Positions 60,370 to 64,000 of a stretch of 64,000 nucleotides of DNA are shown in pieces (positions within the stretch are counted from its first letter, which is position 1; each line of letters starts with the position of its first letter). This DNA comes from Archilochus colubris (Eukaryota; Chordata; Aves; Apodiformes; Trochilidae): assembly GCA_023079485.1 (NCBI GenBank), contig CM041083.1, positions 153,406,552 through 153,470,551 of the forward strand, read 5' to 3'. Position numbers and translations under genes: made by a program. The notes beneath the pieces were generated by a model, which was not told where the DNA came from, did no database searches, and saw only the letters and a program-made list of their open reading frames with translations.

Positions 60370-60622
60370 TTATTTTTTTTTCTGATTGTGTGGAAGGAAA
60401 TTCTGCAGCTTCTGGAAGCTGAACGTGTATGACTTTTCACGGTCTGTCAGCACTCTAGTACAGTAACCTAACACATACTGGTGGTCAAATCGGACCATCT
60501 GGCAAGTCCAAGTTAGGTTATGACTTAGACATTGTGGATTCCATGAAGTATTTCTAACAGCCTCTTCAACAAAGTGACTAAAATTTGCTGGTGGAAATCT
60601 ACCAACAATTTGTTTCAAAATT
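60370..60622 (-). other. Candidate terminal coding exon, unidentified
   Basis: On the - strand a strong acceptor (TTTTTTTTTCATAG) at 60623 onward is followed by an open frame of 83 residues ending in TAA at 60370. The frame starts ILKQIVGRFPPANFSHFVEE and ends FLPHNQKKK. Composition is balanced and protein-like, with two NxT/NxS glycosylation motifs (NTS, NLT) and four cysteines, unlike the T-rich or A-rich chance frames around it. AATAAA occurs within 15 bases after the stop. The open frame also runs upstream into the pyrimidine tract (to 60705), so a start at 60705 is possible but less likely. No transposon similarity was noticed. No partner exon was found in the 3.3 kb to the right. A pseudogene fragment is an alternative. 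Confidence 0.35.
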
Positions 60623-60705
60623 CTATGAAAAAAAAATTTCGATTCTATAGGTAAAATGAAATAAAACCCTGAAGTTAAACCATACACTTCATTAGGGCAA
60701 TCCAT

Positions 60706-62946
60706 TCATTAGGATGGATTTTCCTTTGCTTTCTTTTGCTTCAGTTTCGGTTTCATCCCCAATTTGAGAAACTAGCTACTGATAGTAGCTATTATAAGTA
60801 TGTTAAACTGTGTACATCAGACACAACACACAAACTATAAATATGTAAACCTTATCTCACATACATATTTTTCTTATATATCACTAATTTTCTCAGAACA
60901 TGCTTTAAACATATTCTTTCAATTTGAAAATTGCAGAAAGTTTAAGACAACAAAAAAATCAAAGTTGCTGCTCACAGTATTTTGCTAAGGTTTCATGCAT
61001 GCCCATAGATCTCAGGCTTTAAAATCAGCTCTTTTTTAGCTTACAATTCCAAATTATTTTATTTTGAGAATAATTTATCTTCAAATATCACTTATTTAAT
61101 AGTTTAAATGAAGAAACAGCAGGGGTACCAACGTGACCCCCTGTAGTATGCTGCCAAAAACTCTCTTATTGCTCAGAAAGATTGTATTAGATTTAGCCTT
61201 TTTAACATTGTAATTTATTTTTTTTCTTTCATATTTATGCCTAACTATTTGTAAAAGAAAGTCTTCTTGTTTTCTACTTTAATTGTTTCTGCTGAAACCT
61301 TACACAATTTTGTAATGGGATTTTTTTTTCTTATAAGCATGAAGATTTTTTCACCTTTACTATTTTCATATTCTTTATCTCCTGTACAGATAAAATTGAG
61401 TATTTTTCTTATTAATAAAAAAGTACATTCTTATTTCCCTTTTAATATCAATTTGATAAATAATATCAGTATTTTAGATGTTACATCCTCATTGTGCCCA
61501 AGGATGACATTTTAAATGTTTTTCCTACCTTTTTTCTAGCGAGTCAATTAATGGGTGGTTAAACTATACTAACTTTCTTTACTTTTATTTCAAGAATGTA
61601 CCACAAATGCTGTTGGATTTCAAACAACATAGTTACTTTGCTGAAACCCTCTATTATGAAAATAATGTACAGATTATGCTTTACTGACAATATAGTCATT
61701 ACAGTCCCTTAAAAGACAGTCTTTTGTACTTTATAAGACTGATGCATAACAGGTCTTTATATAGCATTATAGCATTATACCAGATAACATAATCGGCTAA
61801 TTTTCTCCTATGAAAAATATTTTTCCCTTTTTAAATCTACATAGAGGAAACAGCAGTTTAGACCATTACAAAATGCCCTTCAAAGCATCTCTTTTCAAAC
61901 CAGAGAAATTACTAACCCAGTTATTCACTTCTGCAGCCTGGACCGAACACTTGCCGGGAATAAACAATTACCTCTTTTTTATATAAGTGTGGAAAGTGTT
62001 TTAGAGTGTTAGATGAGGTCATATATCTTCAAATCAAACAGTTAGCAACTGGATTGAGCAGTTCACTGCTTTGCAAAATCACTTGCTGTGATATTTAATG
62101 TATAGAAAAACATAGGAGCATTTATTTAGATTGTGAGTTTTTGTTTTGCTTGGGGTTTTTTTATGTCAAGTTCACAAATCTGTTTGATTCAATAGTTAAA
62201 CAATATTAATTTAAAATATTTAAGAAAACCTCTCTTCAGTGTTTGGGTAATTTAACCAGTAAACAAATTGAAAACAAAAAAATGGTCTAAATGCAGAGTT
62301 TGTTCTTACCACTGTGAGCTGCAATTCTGATTAAATGTAGCTGTATTTGATTATCCTGCCAGCCACCTTACTCTGAATTTTTTAGTGCTGTTACAACGTA
62401 ATGAAGAGCAGTGGGTTGGCCTGGAGCTTTAGAATAAGGTTAAAGGCTGATGATATATTGATATATTTTTAATTCTTTAAAATATAACTACTTAACATTT
62501 TACATTTCAGCAAGGTTCATGTGTTGGTGTTTGCAGCTGGAATTTGTTTCAAGTGAAAGGAGAAAGGTTGCATCTCCATCAAATCTAGCAAGAAGGCAGA
62601 ACAGCTTTTTGGTTTTGTTGTGTAATATATTAAAGGGTATGGCAATCATCCCAATGCTAAGTAAAATAAATCCTGAAAGCTTATGAGTAATAGCTATTGC
62701 AAAGTGCTTCATTATATAGTTCTTCTATAAATCAATCAAATTCTTCCATAAAAGTAGAGGAATCACAGTCCTTTGATGTACATACATATTTAATACCTGT
62801 ATTGATTTGTTCTTACACAAAACCTGTTCTTAAATAGCTCTTTAACCTCCTGTTTGGTATTTAGCTGTTTTCCCCACAGTGCTGGGCTGAGGCTAAGCCA
62901 GAGGCAGGACCAGAGAGGAGCAGCTCCCTGTCTCCTTCTCCATCTG
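60706..62946. other. AT-rich non-coding DNA
   Basis: A 70-codon - frame at 62500-62712 has a hydrophobic stretch (GFILLSIGMIAIPF) but no good splice or promoter context. Nothing else was recognised. Confidence 0.45.
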
Positions 62947-63533
62947 GTATTTGGCTCACATGCCAAGTTTTTGGGGGCAGAGAGGCTGCAGGAGGGGCTT
63001 CTGTGAGAAGACACCAGGACCTACCCCATGTTGGACAGAGACCGTTCTAACCATTTCCAAAACAGAACCACCACGGGCCAAAGCTGAGCTCATTGGTGAC
63101 ATTGGTGGCAGCTCTGTGATAACATATTTTGGAAAGTGTAAAAATCCTATGAGGGGAGTGAGAAAGCGGGAGAGAAACAGCTTTGCAGGCACCCAGGTCA
63201 GTAAAGGAGAGGGAGGAGGTGATCCAGGCAGCAGAGCAGAGACTCCCCTCCAGCCTGTGATGAAGACCATTCTGACACAGAAATTAATACTGCAGTCAAT
63301 TGAGGACAGAAAATATCAGAGAAGGTGCATATGCCCTGAAGTAAGCTGCAGCCTGTGGAAAGCCCATGCTGAATGTCAGTAAACTAAATTAAGTCAAGTC
63401 TGGTTTGCCTATAATGCTATTGGTGGGTGACCTCTGTCCTTATCTGGACCCAGAAGACTTCCAGCATATTTTCTGCTTTGGTCCTACTGAAGAGATGGAG
63501 TGATAGAGCAGCAGCCAAGACAAGCCCACCAAA
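62947..63533 (+). mobile_element. LTR family 3, second copy with internal deletion
   Basis: It opens GGTATTTGGCTCACATGCCAAG, matching the start of 48947-50468. It continues with GGCTTCTGTGAGAAGA, TGATAACATATTTTGGAAAG, CAGGTCAGTAAAGGAGAGGGAGGAGGTG and GTGATGAAGACCATT. At about 63375 it jumps to the 3' part: AAACTAAATTAAGTCAAGTCTGGTTTGCC, CTGTCCTTATCTGGACCC, TGATAGAGCAGC and an end near CCCACCAAAG. The block with the GCTGGAGCAG repeats is mostly missing, so about 350 bases were lost. The 143-codon frame at 62951-63382 and the opposite 104-codon frame read LTR sequence and are not genes. Confidence 0.78.
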
Positions 63534-64000
63534 GATGTGTTTACCAAGAATTCTTATAATATGTTTTTCCTATTGACTACCAACCCCCCTAGATTACTAA
63601 TTTTAATTAGGTGACTGGGTGAGTTAAAGAATACTCTAATGGATTCTCAAAATTTTTAAGTAACAGAACAACTTTGAGAGTTCTATTGACTTTAGAGTTC
63701 AAGGAGATGTTTTTAGATCACTTTGCAAAATAAAGATTGTATGTGTAACTAATGTCACTCTGTTTCTTTGCTATTCAGATTTATTACAGTTCACATGTCT
63801 AAACTGAAATTAAACTGTTTAAGTGCTGTTTATTGCAAAGACAGGAATGCTTAATGTGACTTTATTTGACTTGTACGAGAAACACCATAACTCTGGAGAT
63901 GCTGTAGCTCTCACTTTTTGCAGAGTGGAAAATAACATGGTACTTTACTGTGGGATTTTGCTTTATTCTTGACTTAAAAATATTTTCCTTTGTTAGCTTT
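63534..64000. other. AT-rich non-coding DNA
   Basis: Nothing recognised up to the window edge. Confidence 0.5.

Noticed and set aside
62500..62712. 70-codon - frame with a membrane-like segment
   Set aside because: No convincing donor or acceptor pair and no second exon nearby; hydrophobic chance frames are common in T-rich DNA.
62951..63382. 143-codon + frame, among the longest in the window
   Set aside because: It lies inside the family-3 LTR copy at 62947-63533, and the opposite strand is also open; it is not a gene.

Overview
This window looks like ordinary nuclear DNA from a bird. The evidence is about eighteen CR1 LINE copies (truncated at the 5' end, some still ending in the CR1 octamer CATAGAAT) and at least four avian endogenous-retrovirus LTR types. 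The rest is AT-rich sequence with poly-A and (TA)n tracts. There are no operons, ribosome binding sites, phage, CRISPR arrays or other prokaryotic signs, and no rRNA or tRNA gene that I can recognise. The bird order cannot be fixed by eye. Four copies of one CR1 3' type suggest fairly recent CR1 activity.

No complete protein-coding gene is visible. The longest open frames lie in CR1 copies, in LTRs, or in sequence open on both strands. The only gene-like signals are short open stretches bounded by good splice sites. On the + strand these are at 9594-9654, 12080-12168 and 13770-13928, and they join in compatible reading phases. On the - strand there is a possible last exon at 60370-60622. I cannot assign any of them to a gene, and decoy exons are common in intronic DNA, so they are low-confidence leads. 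The window is best read as intergenic or long-intron DNA.

Layout: 1-10 kb holds two solo LTRs of one ERVL-like subfamily (about 1950-2741 +, and 4930-5727 - with a perfect 5-bp target duplication) plus four CR1 fragments. 9.5-16 kb holds the + strand exon candidates, a moderately GC-rich unidentified block (14290-14830) and a compact LTR-like promoter/poly-A module (15402-15960). 16-32 kb is mostly featureless AT-rich DNA with a solo LTR (19269-19851, near-perfect target duplication), a second LTR type (27089-27417) and three CR1s. 34-44 kb is a CR1 graveyard: an internally deleted copy, a 1.25-kb copy with a decayed reverse-transcriptase motif, and a nest of old CR1s split by a younger one. 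46-51 kb contains a larger LTR (48947-50468) split by a young CR1. 54-64 kb contains an unclassified TG-rich segment (54290-55135), three CR1 pieces, a third copy of the first LTR subfamily (58278-59047 +), the - strand exon candidate and a second, internally deleted copy of the split LTR type (62947-63533).

Nothing here works together as a pathway. The content records successive retrotransposon insertions, and the nesting gives their relative ages. I found no convincing undescribed system. The most useful leads are the phased exon candidates, the - strand terminal exon candidate and the unclassified segments at 14.3 and 54.3 kb.
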